From Mucilaginibacter sp. MD40 (GTDB lineage Bacteria; Bacteroidota; Bacteroidia; Sphingobacteriales; Sphingobacteriaceae): a stretch of DNA of 64,000 nt. The DNA is taken from positions 1,955,671-2,019,670 of the forward strand of contig NZ_NRSW01000001.1 of NCBI RefSeq assembly GCF_002288635.1. Reading direction: 5' to 3'. Under the pieces are notes generated by a model. It was not told where the DNA came from. It saw only the letters and a list, made by a program, of their open reading frames with translations, and did no database searches. Each line of letters begins with the position of its first letter. The stretch's first letter is position 1. Below are positions 51,237-59,885 of the stretch, piece by piece. Position numbers and translations under genes: made by a program.

Positions 51237-51935
51237 TTGCAAGACTATCAAAACAAAATAAGTATTAAGTCCTGGGCCGAAGAAGACCGCCCCCGTGAGA
51301 AGCTAAGCGGACAAGGCCGCCGTGCCCTTACCGATGCCGAACTCATCGCTATCCTGATAGGTAGTGGCAGCCGTACCGAAACGGCCGTAGAATTGAGTAA
51401 ACGCATCCTGCTGCATTACAACAACGATCTGAATAAGTTGGGCAAGGCTTCTATTAGTGAACTGTGCAAATTCAAGGGCATAGGCGAGGCTAAAGCCATT
51501 TCTATCATCGCGGCGCTGGAGCTTGGTCGTCGGAGGGATAATACTGAAACGCCGGTGCCTGATGAAGTTAAATGCAGCCGTGACGGGTACAACATTATGC
51601 GCCGCCACCTGCGTGATCTTAACCACGAAGAGTTTTGGTTGATGCTTATCGGGCGTTCATCAAAAGTAATTGCCAAAGAGCTGGTGAGTAAGGGCGGCCT
51701 GAGCGGTACTGTTGCCGACCCAAAGATCATCTTTCACATGGCGCTGCAGCACCAGGCCAGTGCCATTATTATGGTGCATAACCATCCCTCAGGAAACTTA
51801 AAGCCAAGCCAGGAAGACCTGAAACTCACCAAAAAGATCGTAGACGCCGGCCGGCTGCTGGATATCAACGTACTTGATCATTTGATACTGACTGATAACG
51901 GCTATTTCAGTTTTGGGGATGAAGGATTGATTTAA
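51237..51935 (+). CDS. radC: RadC family protein (JAMM/MPN+ domain)
   Basis: A 232-residue protein. The N-terminal helix-hairpin-helix region has SWAEEDRPREKLSGQGRRALTDAELIAILIGSGS and LCKFKGIGEAKAISIIAAL; the C-terminal JAMM domain has the metal-binding motif HNHPSGNLKPSQED. RadC was linked to DNA repair but its role is unclear. The frame is open back to 51006, but residues there come from the rpsT terminator and repeat C2. I use the TTG at 51237 (MQDYQNKISIKSW), since the family normally starts just ahead of NKISIKSWAEEDRPRE. No ATG is near it. Confidence 0.88.
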   Translation: MQDYQNKISIKSWAEEDRPREKLSGQGRRALTDAELIAILIGSGSRTETAVELSKRILLHYNNDLNKLGKASISELCKFKGIGEAKAISIIAALELGRRRDNTETPVPDEVKCSRDGYNIMRRHLRDLNHEEFWLMLIGRSSKVIAKELVSKGGLSGTVADPKIIFHMALQHQASAIIMVHNHPSGNLKPSQEDLKLTKKIVDAGRLLDINVLDHLILTDNGYFSFGDEGLI

Positions 51936-52040
51936 GTCAAAATTCAAAGGTAAAAATTCAAAAGATGAAGAAGGTTTGCGATAAATTCAAACAACGCAAT
52001 ATACCATGCGTTCTATGTCTATAAATCAAAAACAAAAATC

Positions 52041-52259
52041 ATGACAACTCAACCGGAAGAACAAGACGATATGCTGCAACAGGACGACCAGTTAAGCCAG
52101 ACTGAGAACGAAGAGCAAATGAGCCAGCAGGATATCCATAGCAATGGCTTTGATGATACCAACGAAGATATCGGCGAGATAGACGAAACTGACCAGGCCA
52201 ACCAGGCTTATGACGCGTCGGAACCATCGTATACACTGAATGTGGATGATGATGAATAG
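52041..52259 (+). CDS. Small acidic protein of unknown function
   Basis: A 72-residue protein with 24 Asp/Glu, many Gln and Asn, and no Lys or Arg at all. It starts MTTQPEEQDDMLQQDDQL and ends VDDDE. It is probably disordered. There is no membrane segment or cysteine. I recognise no family. It lies between radC and pheT, with a family B repeat following. Confidence 0.6.
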   Translation: MTTQPEEQDDMLQQDDQLSQTENEEQMSQQDIHSNGFDDTNEDIGEIDETDQANQAYDASEPSYTLNVDDDE

Positions 52260-52276
52260 AAAAATCTAAAAACTTT

Positions 52277-52365
52277 TGTCATTTCGAACGAGCGAAAGCG
52301 AGGAGAAATATTCTACGATGTAATTATTACGCGCAGGAGATTTATCACTATCGTTCGAAATGACA
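52277..52365. repeat. Palindromic intergenic repeat, family B
   Basis: An 89-bp element with terminal inverted repeats TGTCATTTCGAACGA and TCGTTCGAAATGACA (15 bp, perfect), and GAGGAGAAAT inside left against the GAGATTT-type right. It resembles family A in layout, with a TCATTTCGAA core instead of TCATTGCGAG. It is between the acidic-protein gene and pheT. Confidence 0.85.
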
Positions 52366-52408
52366 TCAAATGAACCTAAACCGCCTTTTTCCTTTCCCCC
52401 TCAAATCA

Positions 52409-52416
52409 TATCTTTG
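52409..52416 (+). promoter_or_regulatory. -7 box of pheT
   Basis: TATCTTTG (TAnnTTTG) ends 8 nt before the pheT ATG, suggesting a near-leaderless message. No certain -33 element. Confidence 0.6.
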
Positions 52417-52424
52417 CCGTTGCA

Positions 52425-54824
52425 ATGAAAATTTCATACAACTGGCTCAAAGAGTTTATTGATACTGAAAAATCTCCTGAAGAGATCTCAAAAATATTAA
52501 CGGGTACCGGTTTGGAGGTTGAAAGCCTCGAGAAGGTACAGGCTATCGCCGGCGGCTTAGAGGGCCTGGTGATAGGCTATGTTAAAGAAACCACCCAGCA
52601 CCCCAATGCCGATAGGTTAAAGGTTACCAAAGTTGATGTTGGTACAGGTGAAGACCTGCAGATTGTTTGCGGTGCAAGCAATGTGGCAGCCGGCCAAAAA
52701 GTGGTTGTAGCTACTGTAGGTACTATGGTACACCCGACCACCGGCGAACCTTTTAAGATCAATAAATCCAAAATTCGTGGCGAAGTATCTGAGGGCATGA
52801 TCTGTGCCGAAGATGAAATTGGCCTTGGCCATAGCCACGAGGGTATTATGGTGCTTGATGCTGATGTGCCCGTAGGTAAGCCGGCTAAAGAGCACTTCAA
52901 CGTACAGGACGATTACATGTACGAGATAGGCCTAACGCCTAACCGTGCGGATGCGGCTTCGCACCTGGGTACCGCGCGTGATATTGCAGCCTTCCTTAAA
53001 ATTGCTGTTAAAAAGCCGGATGTTTCTGCATTTAAGGTTGATAATAACGACCTTAACATAGAAGTATTTGTAGATAATGAGCAGGCAAGTCCGCGTTACT
53101 CGGGCGTTACCATTTCAGGTATTGAAGTAAAAGAATCACCGGATTGGCTAAAGCAACGCCTGGCTGTTATTGGCGTGCGTGCTATCAACAACGTTGTAGA
53201 TGTGACTAACTATGTATTGCATGAGCTGGGCCAGCCCCTTCACGCCTTTGATGCTGCTAAGATTACCGGTGGTACGGTGATCGTAAGGAATGTTGAGGAT
53301 GGCACCGTTTTTAAAACATTGGATGATGTGGACAGAAAGCTATCTGCCGATGACCTGATGATATGCAATGCCGATGAACCGATGTGTATTGCCGGTGTAT
53401 TTGGTGGTGCAAAGTCGGGCGTTACGGAGAGTACAAAAGTCATCTTCCTGGAGAGTGCTTATTTTAATCCGGTATCGGTACGTAAAACAGCCAAGCGCCA
53501 CGGTTTAAAAACAGACGCTTCTTTCCGTTTTGAGCGCGGTACTGACCCGGACATGACCGTGTTTGCATTGAAACGAGCTGCTTTGTTAATTCAGCAGGTT
53601 GCCGGCGGAGAGGTTTCATCAGAGATATTCGACCATTACCCGGCACCGGTTGCACCGTTTAATGTAGAGGTGACCTATAAAAATATCGACCGTTTAATTG
53701 GTAAAGCCATTGGTAACGATACCATCAAGAGTATTTTGACCTCACTTGATATCAAGATCGTTAACGAAACAGCCGAAGGCCTGTCGCTGCAAGTGCCGCC
53801 TTACCGTGTAGATGTTACCCGCGAGGTTGACGTGATAGAGGAGATATTGCGCCTGTATGGTTACAACAATATTGAGATACCTACGCAGATACGCGCGTCG
53901 TTAAACACATCGCAGCGCCCGGAGAAAGATACTGTGCAAAACGCTATCTCAGATATGCTGAGCGCCAACGGTTTCAACGAGATGCTGGCTAACTCACTTA
54001 CCAAACTGGCATACTCTGATAAACCGGAAAGTGCCGTTAAGATAGTGAATCCGCTCAGCAGTGATCTGGATGCTATGCGCCAAACCTTGCTGTACTCGGG
54101 TCTGGAGGCTATTGCCTATAACCAGAACCGCAGAAGCTCCGATCTTAAATTTTATGAGTTCGGTAAGGTTTATGCTACCAAAGAAGATAAGTATGTAGAG
54201 AACCAGCGCTTCTCGGTGTTCATCACCGGTAACGATACTGCCGAGCAGTGGAACCATAAGCAAAAGCAGGTTTCGTTCTACAACCTAAAAGCCGTAGTTG
54301 ATGGTATTTTGCAGCGCCTTAAAATAACCGATTACGTGGTTGAAGATGCCACCTGCAGTAAACTGGCTTACGGCCTGCAATACATGCTCAACGGCAAGCA
54401 ACTGGTTAAGTTTGGTGCTGTTGCCAAAACTGCTTTAAAGAAAGTTGATCTGGATAAAGAGGTTTTCTATGCCGATTTTAACTTTGACCTGATATTGAAC
54501 GCAGTACGTAAAAACGTGATCGTTTACCAGGAAGTATCTAAATTTCCGGCCGTGCGCCGCGATTTGAGTATGCTGGTTGATACTGCTGTAACATTTGGTC
54601 AGCTTAAACAAATTGCACAGCGTGCCGATAAAAAACTGCTGAAAGAGATAGGCGTATTTGACGTTTACCAGGGCGATAAGCTGCCTGCCGGAAAAAAATC
54701 ATATGCGCTTAGCTTTATTTTGCAGGACACCGAAAAAACTTTGACCGATAAGGCTATAGACGCCATCATGCAGAAAATTATTTATAATTTAGGCAAAGAA
54801 GCAGGAGCGGAGATTAGGAAATAA
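52425..54824 (+). CDS. pheT: Phenylalanyl-tRNA synthetase beta subunit
   Basis: 799 residues, the normal size of the bacterial beta subunit in an alpha2beta2 enzyme. In order: MKISYNWLKEFIDTEKSPEEI, the N-terminal tRNA-binding EMAP-II-like domain (GLEGLVIGYVKETTQHPNADRLKVTKVDVG), B3/B4 editing region (NNVVDVTNYVLHELGQPLHAFDAAKI), B5, and the C-terminal ferredoxin-fold anticodon-binding domain (KFPAVRRDLSMLVDTAVTFGQLK). pheS is not in the window, so the subunits are unlinked. Confidence 0.97.
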   Translation: MKISYNWLKEFIDTEKSPEEISKILTGTGLEVESLEKVQAIAGGLEGLVIGYVKETTQHPNADRLKVTKVDVGTGEDLQIVCGASNVAAGQKVVVATVGTMVHPTTGEPFKINKSKIRGEVSEGMICAEDEIGLGHSHEGIMVLDADVPVGKPAKEHFNVQDDYMYEIGLTPNRADAASHLGTARDIAAFLKIAVKKPDVSAFKVDNNDLNIEVFVDNEQASPRYSGVTISGIEVKESPDWLKQRLAVIGVRAINNVVDVTNYVLHELGQPLHAFDAAKITGGTVIVRNVEDGTVFKTLDDVDRKLSADDLMICNADEPMCIAGVFGGAKSGVTESTKVIFLESAYFNPVSVRKTAKRHGLKTDASFRFERGTDPDMTVFALKRAALLIQQVAGGEVSSEIFDHYPAPVAPFNVEVTYKNIDRLIGKAIGNDTIKSILTSLDIKIVNETAEGLSLQVPPYRVDVTREVDVIEEILRLYGYNNIEIPTQIRASLNTSQRPEKDTVQNAISDMLSANGFNEMLANSLTKLAYSDKPESAVKIVNPLSSDLDAMRQTLLYSGLEAIAYNQNRRSSDLKFYEFGKVYATKEDKYVENQRFSVFITGNDTAEQWNHKQKQVSFYNLKAVVDGILQRLKITDYVVEDATCSKLAYGLQYMLNGKQLVKFGAVAKTALKKVDLDKEVFYADFNFDLILNAVRKNVIVYQEVSKFPAVRRDLSMLVDTAVTFGQLKQIAQRADKKLLKEIGVFDVYQGDKLPAGKKSYALSFILQDTEKTLTDKAIDAIMQKIIYNLGKEAGAEIRK

Positions 54825-54934
54825 TTATTGAATTACTGATCGATGAAATTATTGATTGGGTGTCTTCCCTTATCATATTTCTAACGATTACTTTAAATCA
54901 ATAATTCAGTAACTCCATAATTCAACAATTAATA

Positions 54935-55222
54935 ATGTCAGTTGCCGACCAACTAAATAACGTAGTAGAAAAAACCGAAAGGCTGATAGAGCTTTGTACG
55001 GCTTTGCAGGAGGAGAATGACCTGTTAAAGCTGGAGAGTGAGGCGTTAAATGTAGCCCTTAAGGCCAGTACTAATAAGACCAAAGAACTGGAAGAGAAGC
55101 TTCGTGTATTGAAGTTGGCAAAGTCGTTTTCAGAAACAAATGAAAAAAGTGTTGACATTAAGCAAAAAATTAACGACTTTGTGCAGGAAATAGATAAGTG
55201 TATTGTGTTGCTTAAGAAGTAA
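54935..55222 (+). CDS. Small coiled-coil protein next to zapA
   Basis: A 95-residue all-helical protein with a leucine-rich heptad pattern over most of its length (NNVVEKTERLIELCTALQEENDLLKLESEALNVALKAST). It has no membrane segment. It is 21 bp before zapA in the same direction. In size and coiled-coil nature it recalls ZapB, which binds FtsZ-associated ZapA in E. coli, but no sequence similarity can be claimed. A role as a divisome partner is inference from position. Confidence 0.65.
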   Translation: MSVADQLNNVVEKTERLIELCTALQEENDLLKLESEALNVALKASTNKTKELEEKLRVLKLAKSFSETNEKSVDIKQKINDFVQEIDKCIVLLKK

Positions 55223-55243
55223 TACAGAAAGTGAAAAGCTCAA

Positions 55244-55537
55244 ATGGGAGAAATCTCAATAAAAATAAATATTGCTGACAGAGTTTACCCGCTAAAGGTG
55301 AACATGGAAGAGGAAGAAATTATAAGAAGGGCAGCAAAGCTGATTAACGACCGTATAAAGGAATATCAGGAAAATTATGCGGTAAGAGATAAACAAGACC
55401 TGCTATCAATGTGTGTGCTGCACTACGCAACATCATCATTAAAAGCAGATAAAAAGGTAAGCACGGAAGATACCGAGGTTACCGAAAAGGTTTATCAGTT
55501 AGATCATTTGCTAAACGACTTTTTTTCTAAACAATAA
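55244..55537 (+). CDS. zapA: Cell division protein ZapA
   Basis: A 97-residue ZapA, which crosslinks FtsZ filaments at mid-cell. Family features: MGEISIKINIADRVYPLKV strand region and EEEEIIRRAAKLINDRIKEYQ, then the helical coil continuing to DKQDLLSMCVLHYATS. It is shorter than E. coli ZapA. It is 21 bp after the coiled-coil protein; the RNA candidate and rny follow. Confidence 0.88.
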   Translation: MGEISIKINIADRVYPLKVNMEEEEIIRRAAKLINDRIKEYQENYAVRDKQDLLSMCVLHYATSSLKADKKVSTEDTEVTEKVYQLDHLLNDFFSKQ

Positions 55538-55639
55538 CGTTCTTTAAATAAGCTCAAAGCACAAAGCGGAAAGCCGAAAGCGAAAACCTTTTAGCTTTTA
55601 CCTTTTACCTTTCAGCTCAAAAATGAGCCATTAAGATTT

Positions 55640-55812
55640 AACCGCAGTTAAATTTTAAGTTTTCACTATTAAAAACTTAACGCTTCAATATCTCCGGATC
55701 AAAAAGGAGGCATGCGTTGATCGTGTATTTTAACGGTAACCCGTGGTCCGATACATCCGACAAGAAGTTTTAACAATACATGAACACTTAGAAGTTTAGT
55801 TGCGGTTTTTTT
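55640..55812 (+). ncRNA. ssrS: Candidate structured RNA, 6S RNA-like
   Basis: No ORF of note lies between zapA and rny (55538-55834). AACCGCAGTTAAA (55640-55652) pairs over 13 bp, with G-U pairs, to TTTAGTTGCGGTT (55795-55807). The helix then continues through 55653-55665 against 55781-55794, with a bulge and one mismatch, then an internal loop and a 9-bp helix (55669-55678 with 55765-55773). The interior has two smaller hairpins. A run of seven T's (55806-55812) follows the closing stem. Length (about 173 nt), rod shape and position after zapA match 6S RNA, as in E. coli, though I have no sequence alignment. Confidence 0.62.
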
Positions 55813-55834
55813 ATTTTATAACCTAAAAAAGAGA

Positions 55835-57400
55835 ATGAACAGTGTATTATATGTAATTATAGGGGTGCTTTGCGGCGTTCCTACGGGAATCGTCATAGGG
55901 CGTTTCCTGCTGCGTAAATTATTCAAAGACCAGGAAATAGCAGCCCAAAACAAAGTAAAGAAGATATTAAAAGATGCTGAGAACAACGCGGAGATCCTTA
56001 AAAAGAACCGTTTGTTAGAGGCAAAAGAGAAATTTTTACAGCTGAAGGCCGAGCACGAGCAGGAAGTAAATGCTAAGAACAATACGCTAAATCAGCGCGA
56101 GAACGGCATCAAACAAAAAGAGCAATCTTTTAATCAGAAACTGGAGAACCTTAACCGCAAGGAAAGCGAGCTCGATAATATTCGTAAGAAGCTGGAGCAA
56201 CAAACCGAGGTAGTTGCTAAAAAACAGGAAGAGGTTGAACACCTTAAAAATCAGCACGTAGCTCAGTTAGAAAACATAGCAGGCTTAAGTGCGGAAGATG
56301 CCAAAAACCAGCTGGTTGATAACCTGCGCGAAGAAGCCCGCAGTAAAGCTATGGCGCAGATAAAGGACATTGTGGATGAGGCTAAGCTTACCGCTAATAA
56401 GGAGGCTAAAAAGATCGTTATCCAAACCATACAGCGTACCGCTACAGAGGCCGCTATCGAGAATACGGTATCTATCTTCAACATCGAGAACGATGAGATA
56501 AAGGGCCGTATCATTGGTCGTGAGGGGCGTAACATTCGCGCGTTGGAGGCTGCTACCGGTATCGAGATCATTGTTGATGATACGCCGGAGGCGATCATCC
56601 TTTCAGGCTTTGACCCGGTTCGCCGCGAGATAGCCCGTTTGGCTATGCACCGCCTGGTTACCGACGGCCGTATACATCCTGCCCGTATTGAGGAAGTGGT
56701 TGCCAAAACTAAAAAGCAGATAGAAGAAGAAATTGTAGAGATAGGCGAGCGTACCGTTATCGATTTAGGTATCAACGGCCTTCACCCGGAGCTGATCCGC
56801 ATGGTTGGCCGTATGCGTTACCGCTCATCATACGGGCAAAACCTGCTGCAGCACTCGCGCGAGGTGGCTAACTTCTGCGCTACCATGGCGGCCGAATTGG
56901 GCCTAAACGTAAAACTGGCAAAACGCGCAGGGTTACTGCACGATATTGGTAAAGTGCCTGATGATAACCCTGAACTGCCACACGCAATTTTGGGTATGCA
57001 ATTGGCCGAAAAATACAAAGAGCATCCGGAAGTTTGCAACGCCATAGGCGCCCACCACGATGAAATAGAGATGACCTCGATGTTATCACCCATCATTCAG
57101 GTTTGTGACGCTATTTCGGGCGCAAGGCCGGGCGCGCGCCGCGAGGTGGTAGAAAGTTACATCAAGCGCCTGAAAGAGCTTGAGGACTTAGCTTTATCAT
57201 ATCCTGGCGTCGAAAAAACATTTGCCATACAGGCAGGCCGTGAGTTACGTGTAGTGGTAGAGAGCGAAAAGATATCAGACGCGCAATCAGAAGTTTTAGC
57301 GGCGGATATCTCTAACCGTATCCAAACCGAAATGACCTATCCTGGCCAGATAAAGGTGACCGTTATCCGCGAAACACGCTCAGTAGCGTTCGCGAAATAA
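55835..57400 (+). CDS. rny: Ribonuclease Y
   Basis: A 521-residue endoribonuclease that starts mRNA decay. N-terminal membrane span ([19 protein letters not shown]), a long coiled coil (residues 35-180, with [18 protein letters not shown]), a KH domain ([21 protein letters not shown]) and an HD domain with metal residues in [11 protein letters not shown] and HH in [11 protein letters not shown]. The length is normal. The ATG at 55835 follows the 6S-like RNA by 22 bp, so it may share or read through that transcript's end. A terminator follows. Confidence 0.97.
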   Translation: MNSVLYVIIGVLCGVPTGIVIGRFLLRKLFKDQEIAAQNKVKKILKDAENNAEILKKNRLLEAKEKFLQLKAEHEQEVNAKNNTLNQRENGIKQKEQSFNQKLENLNRKESELDNIRKKLEQQTEVVAKKQEEVEHLKNQHVAQLENIAGLSAEDAKNQLVDNLREEARSKAMAQIKDIVDEAKLTANKEAKKIVIQTIQRTATEAAIENTVSIFNIENDEIKGRIIGREGRNIRALEAATGIEIIVDDTPEAIILSGFDPVRREIARLAMHRLVTDGRIHPARIEEVVAKTKKQIEEEIVEIGERTVIDLGINGLHPELIRMVGRMRYRSSYGQNLLQHSREVANFCATMAAELGLNVKLAKRAGLLHDIGKVPDDNPELPHAILGMQLAEKYKEHPEVCNAIGAHHDEIEMTSMLSPIIQVCDAISGARPGARREVVESYIKRLKELEDLALSYPGVEKTFAIQAGRELRVVVESEKISDAQSEVLAADISNRIQTEMTYPGQIKVTVIRETRSVAFAK

Positions 57401-57416
57401 TTTATAGCTTTGCACA

Positions 57417-57447
57417 AGCCCTCTCTGTAAACGGGGAGGGCTTTTTT
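57417..57447 (+). terminator. Terminator of rny
   Basis: A 10-bp stem (AGCCCTCTCT with G-T pairs), loop GTAAAC, then TTTTTT. It lies 17 bp after the rny stop. Confidence 0.85.
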
Positions 57448-57457
57448 GTTTTTAGAG

Positions 57458-57997
57458 ATGGGTAAACAACACCACAAATATTCAAGTCCCGCCAAACCAA
57501 AGCATGAAGACCTGCGCCCGGTTGAAGTTTTTTTCGCACGTTTAGATGCCAGTCATCAAAACCCTACCAACCGTGTGTTGCATTACATTTGCGTACCACT
57601 AATGGTGCTGGGGATATTAGGTATGGCCTGGGCTGTTCCCTTCCCGGAGATTGGCTTTTTAAAGGCCTACAAAGGCTACTTTAACTGGGCCTCTTTTGTA
57701 ATTGCCATTGCTATTTACTATTACCTCAAATTATCGCCATTGTTGTCGTATTTTATGCTGTTCCTGATGTTTGGCTTTAGCTACCTCATTATGCAGTTTG
57801 AAACATGGGAAAAAGCGGGCGGCCCGCAGCTAAGCGCTGTAAGTGTAGGCATATTGCTACTTGCGTTACTTGGCCAGTATATAGGTGGTAAGATAGAAGG
57901 CAAAGAGCAATCTTTTAACGACGATACCAAACTGGCACATGTTACGCCACTTTGGGTAATGTTCAGGCTCACACGTAAGCTCAAATTGCGCTACTAA
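57458..57997 (+). CDS. Mpo1-like (DUF962) membrane protein
   Basis: A 179-residue membrane protein with four hydrophobic segments. Opening MGKQHHKYSSPAKPKHEDLRPVEVFFARLDASHQNPTNRVLHYICVPLMV has the conserved His residues of the DUF962 family (yeast Mpo1 is a dioxygenase of this family). The rest has the spans and HVTPLWVMFRLTRKLKLRY at the end. The bacterial substrate is unknown. The ATG at 57458 lies 11 bp after the terminator of rny. Confidence 0.85.
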   Translation: MGKQHHKYSSPAKPKHEDLRPVEVFFARLDASHQNPTNRVLHYICVPLMVLGILGMAWAVPFPEIGFLKAYKGYFNWASFVIAIAIYYYLKLSPLLSYFMLFLMFGFSYLIMQFETWEKAGGPQLSAVSVGILLLALLGQYIGGKIEGKEQSFNDDTKLAHVTPLWVMFRLTRKLKLRY

Positions 57998-58009
57998 AGC
58001 GCATAAAAA

Positions 58010-58031
58010 ATGCCTCCCGGTAGGGAAGCAT
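58010..58031. terminator. Weak hairpin between convergent genes
   Basis: ATGC and TCCC pair with GGGA and GCAT around a mismatch, loop GGTA. It lies between the convergent Mpo1-like and acyltransferase genes; the T tract is weak, so termination is uncertain. Confidence 0.4.
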
Positions 58032-58058
58032 CTTTAAAGGTGTGTATTTTGGGTATGC

Positions 58059-59813
58059 TTACAGGTTCTTCCCCAGTTTTTCCAACATATCCTGCGGTAC
58101 CTTTTGCAGATCGAGTACCAGGAAACCGTCCAGGCAATCGGCAAATTTAGGGTCAATGTTAAAGCTGATGATCTTGGCGTTGAGGCCTATATACTGCCTC
58201 AGCAATACCGGTATCTTCATGCTGTGCGTTTCAACTTCAGATATCAGCGCGTCGAGCCCTTTGAACGAGTCGCCGGCTGCCAGCAGTGCGTCGGTATCAA
58301 TATTTTCAAAGTTTACCTTAAACTTTTTACGGGGTTTAACCAACTGGGCCATGTCATGGTCAAAGTGGTTACGGTTAATGTAATCAACTATTAGCGACTT
58401 ACTGAACTTGGAAAAATTATTGCTGATGCTCACCGGGCCTATCAGGTAGCGGTAGCGCGGGTTATCCAGCACATATTTTAATATACCTTTCCAAAGCAGG
58501 AAAAGCGGCAACGGCTTCTGTTGATATTCCTTGCGTATCCATGAGCGGCCAAGTTCCAGGCTTTTCTTTAATACGGGTGTAAATTGCTCCTTAAGCTTAA
58601 ACAGTTCGTTGATATAAAAGCCCTTTTTACCAACGCTGTAAAATATCTCGTCGCCCAGGCCTATGCGGTAAGCGCCAACAATGGCTTTACCTTCGGTATC
58701 CCAAATAAACAGGTGGTGGTAATAAATATCGTACTCGTCAAGGTCGGTGGCTTTATTGGTGCCTTCGCCAACCTCACGAAAAGTAATTTCGCGCAAACGC
58801 CCAATCTCACGGATGATGCAGGGTATTTCAGACGTAGGTACAATAAAAACTTCATAGTTCTTCTCTACCCAAACGCGGTAATTCTCGCGCAGCGGTTCTA
58901 CTTCTTTTTCCAGTTTATCAGCGGGAGTTTCCGGTACAATAGCCTCAGGCAGTTTTTTTATCTTAAACAGGTTACGCGGACTAAATATCTTTTTCTCTTC
59001 ATCCAGCCCGGCACCAAGGGCATAGGTTTTGGCACGCAGGTAGTTAAGTATTTTGCCGCTATTATTATTATCGGGGATATCATTAAACTTAATGGGTTTT
59101 CCAATGCGCAGCTTAATGGTATGGCCATGTTTATTAAACAATTCCGAAGGTAGCTTAGCAGTGCGCAGGGCAGGGTGTATCATGCTCAGCAGGTTAAACA
59201 GCAGCCCGTTGTTACCGTGGAAATAAATGGGTACTACAGGCACTTTAGCTTTAGCGATGATCTTGCCTACAACAGGGTGCCACAAACGATCGGTCACCTC
59301 ACGTTTTTCAACCTTAAAGGTAGATACCTCACCCGCCGGGAATATACCTATGGGGGTACCGTTAGCCAATAGCTCCAGCGTTGTTTTTAACCCGCTGATG
59401 CTCGACGAATGTTCTACATTCTCAAACGGATTTACGGCAATAAAATAATCGGCCAGGTTAGGGATCTTTTTCAGGATAAAGTTGGCCATCAATTTAGCAT
59501 CTGGGCGGGCCATGGTGAGTATCTTTAACAATACCATTCCCTCTATGCCACCATACGGATGGTTGGCTATGGCTATAAAAGCGCCATCTTTGGGGATGTG
59601 CTTCAGCTCATCTTCATCAAAGTCAACCGTAATACCACAGCCCTCTAATATGGCGTCAACAAAGTCAGGGCCTACTTTGGGTTGTGCCTGGGCAAACAAT
59701 TCGTTTACCTGGTTAATCTTCATTAATTCCATTAAAAGAGCGGCCAGGCCGGGCATTTTAAGCTTATCCAATTTAGTAGCCCTGGCAAACTCTTCGGTGG
59801 TAATTATCTTCAT
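58059..59813 (-). CDS. Bifunctional acyltransferase, OlsF-like (PlsC plus GNAT)
   Basis: A 584-residue protein of two acyltransferases. The N-terminal part (1-270) is PlsC-like: ANHPYGGIEGMVLL (H85) and FPAGEVSTFK are its glycerolipid acyltransferase motifs. The C-terminal part (310-560) is a GNAT-type, OlsB-like domain: IREIGRLREITFREVGEGTNKATDLDEYD, then ELGRSWIRKEYQQKPLPLFLLWKGI. Such a fusion has been described as OlsF, which makes aminolipids (ornithine or similar) by N- then O-acylation. The amino acid used is inference. Confidence 0.86.
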   Translation of the reverse strand: MKIITTEEFARATKLDKLKMPGLAALLMELMKINQVNELFAQAQPKVGPDFVDAILEGCGITVDFDEDELKHIPKDGAFIAIANHPYGGIEGMVLLKILTMARPDAKLMANFILKKIPNLADYFIAVNPFENVEHSSSISGLKTTLELLANGTPIGIFPAGEVSTFKVEKREVTDRLWHPVVGKIIAKAKVPVVPIYFHGNNGLLFNLLSMIHPALRTAKLPSELFNKHGHTIKLRIGKPIKFNDIPDNNNSGKILNYLRAKTYALGAGLDEEKKIFSPRNLFKIKKLPEAIVPETPADKLEKEVEPLRENYRVWVEKNYEVFIVPTSEIPCIIREIGRLREITFREVGEGTNKATDLDEYDIYYHHLFIWDTEGKAIVGAYRIGLGDEIFYSVGKKGFYINELFKLKEQFTPVLKKSLELGRSWIRKEYQQKPLPLFLLWKGILKYVLDNPRYRYLIGPVSISNNFSKFSKSLIVDYINRNHFDHDMAQLVKPRKKFKVNFENIDTDALLAAGDSFKGLDALISEVETHSMKIPVLLRQYIGLNAKIISFNIDPKFADCLDGFLVLDLQKVPQDMLEKLGKNL

Positions 59814-59885
59814 GGGTATAAAACGCTGCTAACTCTATAAAAAATTACTAATTTAACCTCTTGCTAAACCATATGCCAATCCAAA

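Noticed and set aside
56263..56775. Antisense open frame (170 codons) in rny
   Set aside because: Shadow frame: Ser/Ile-rich, no start context, and opposite to a conserved RNase Y.
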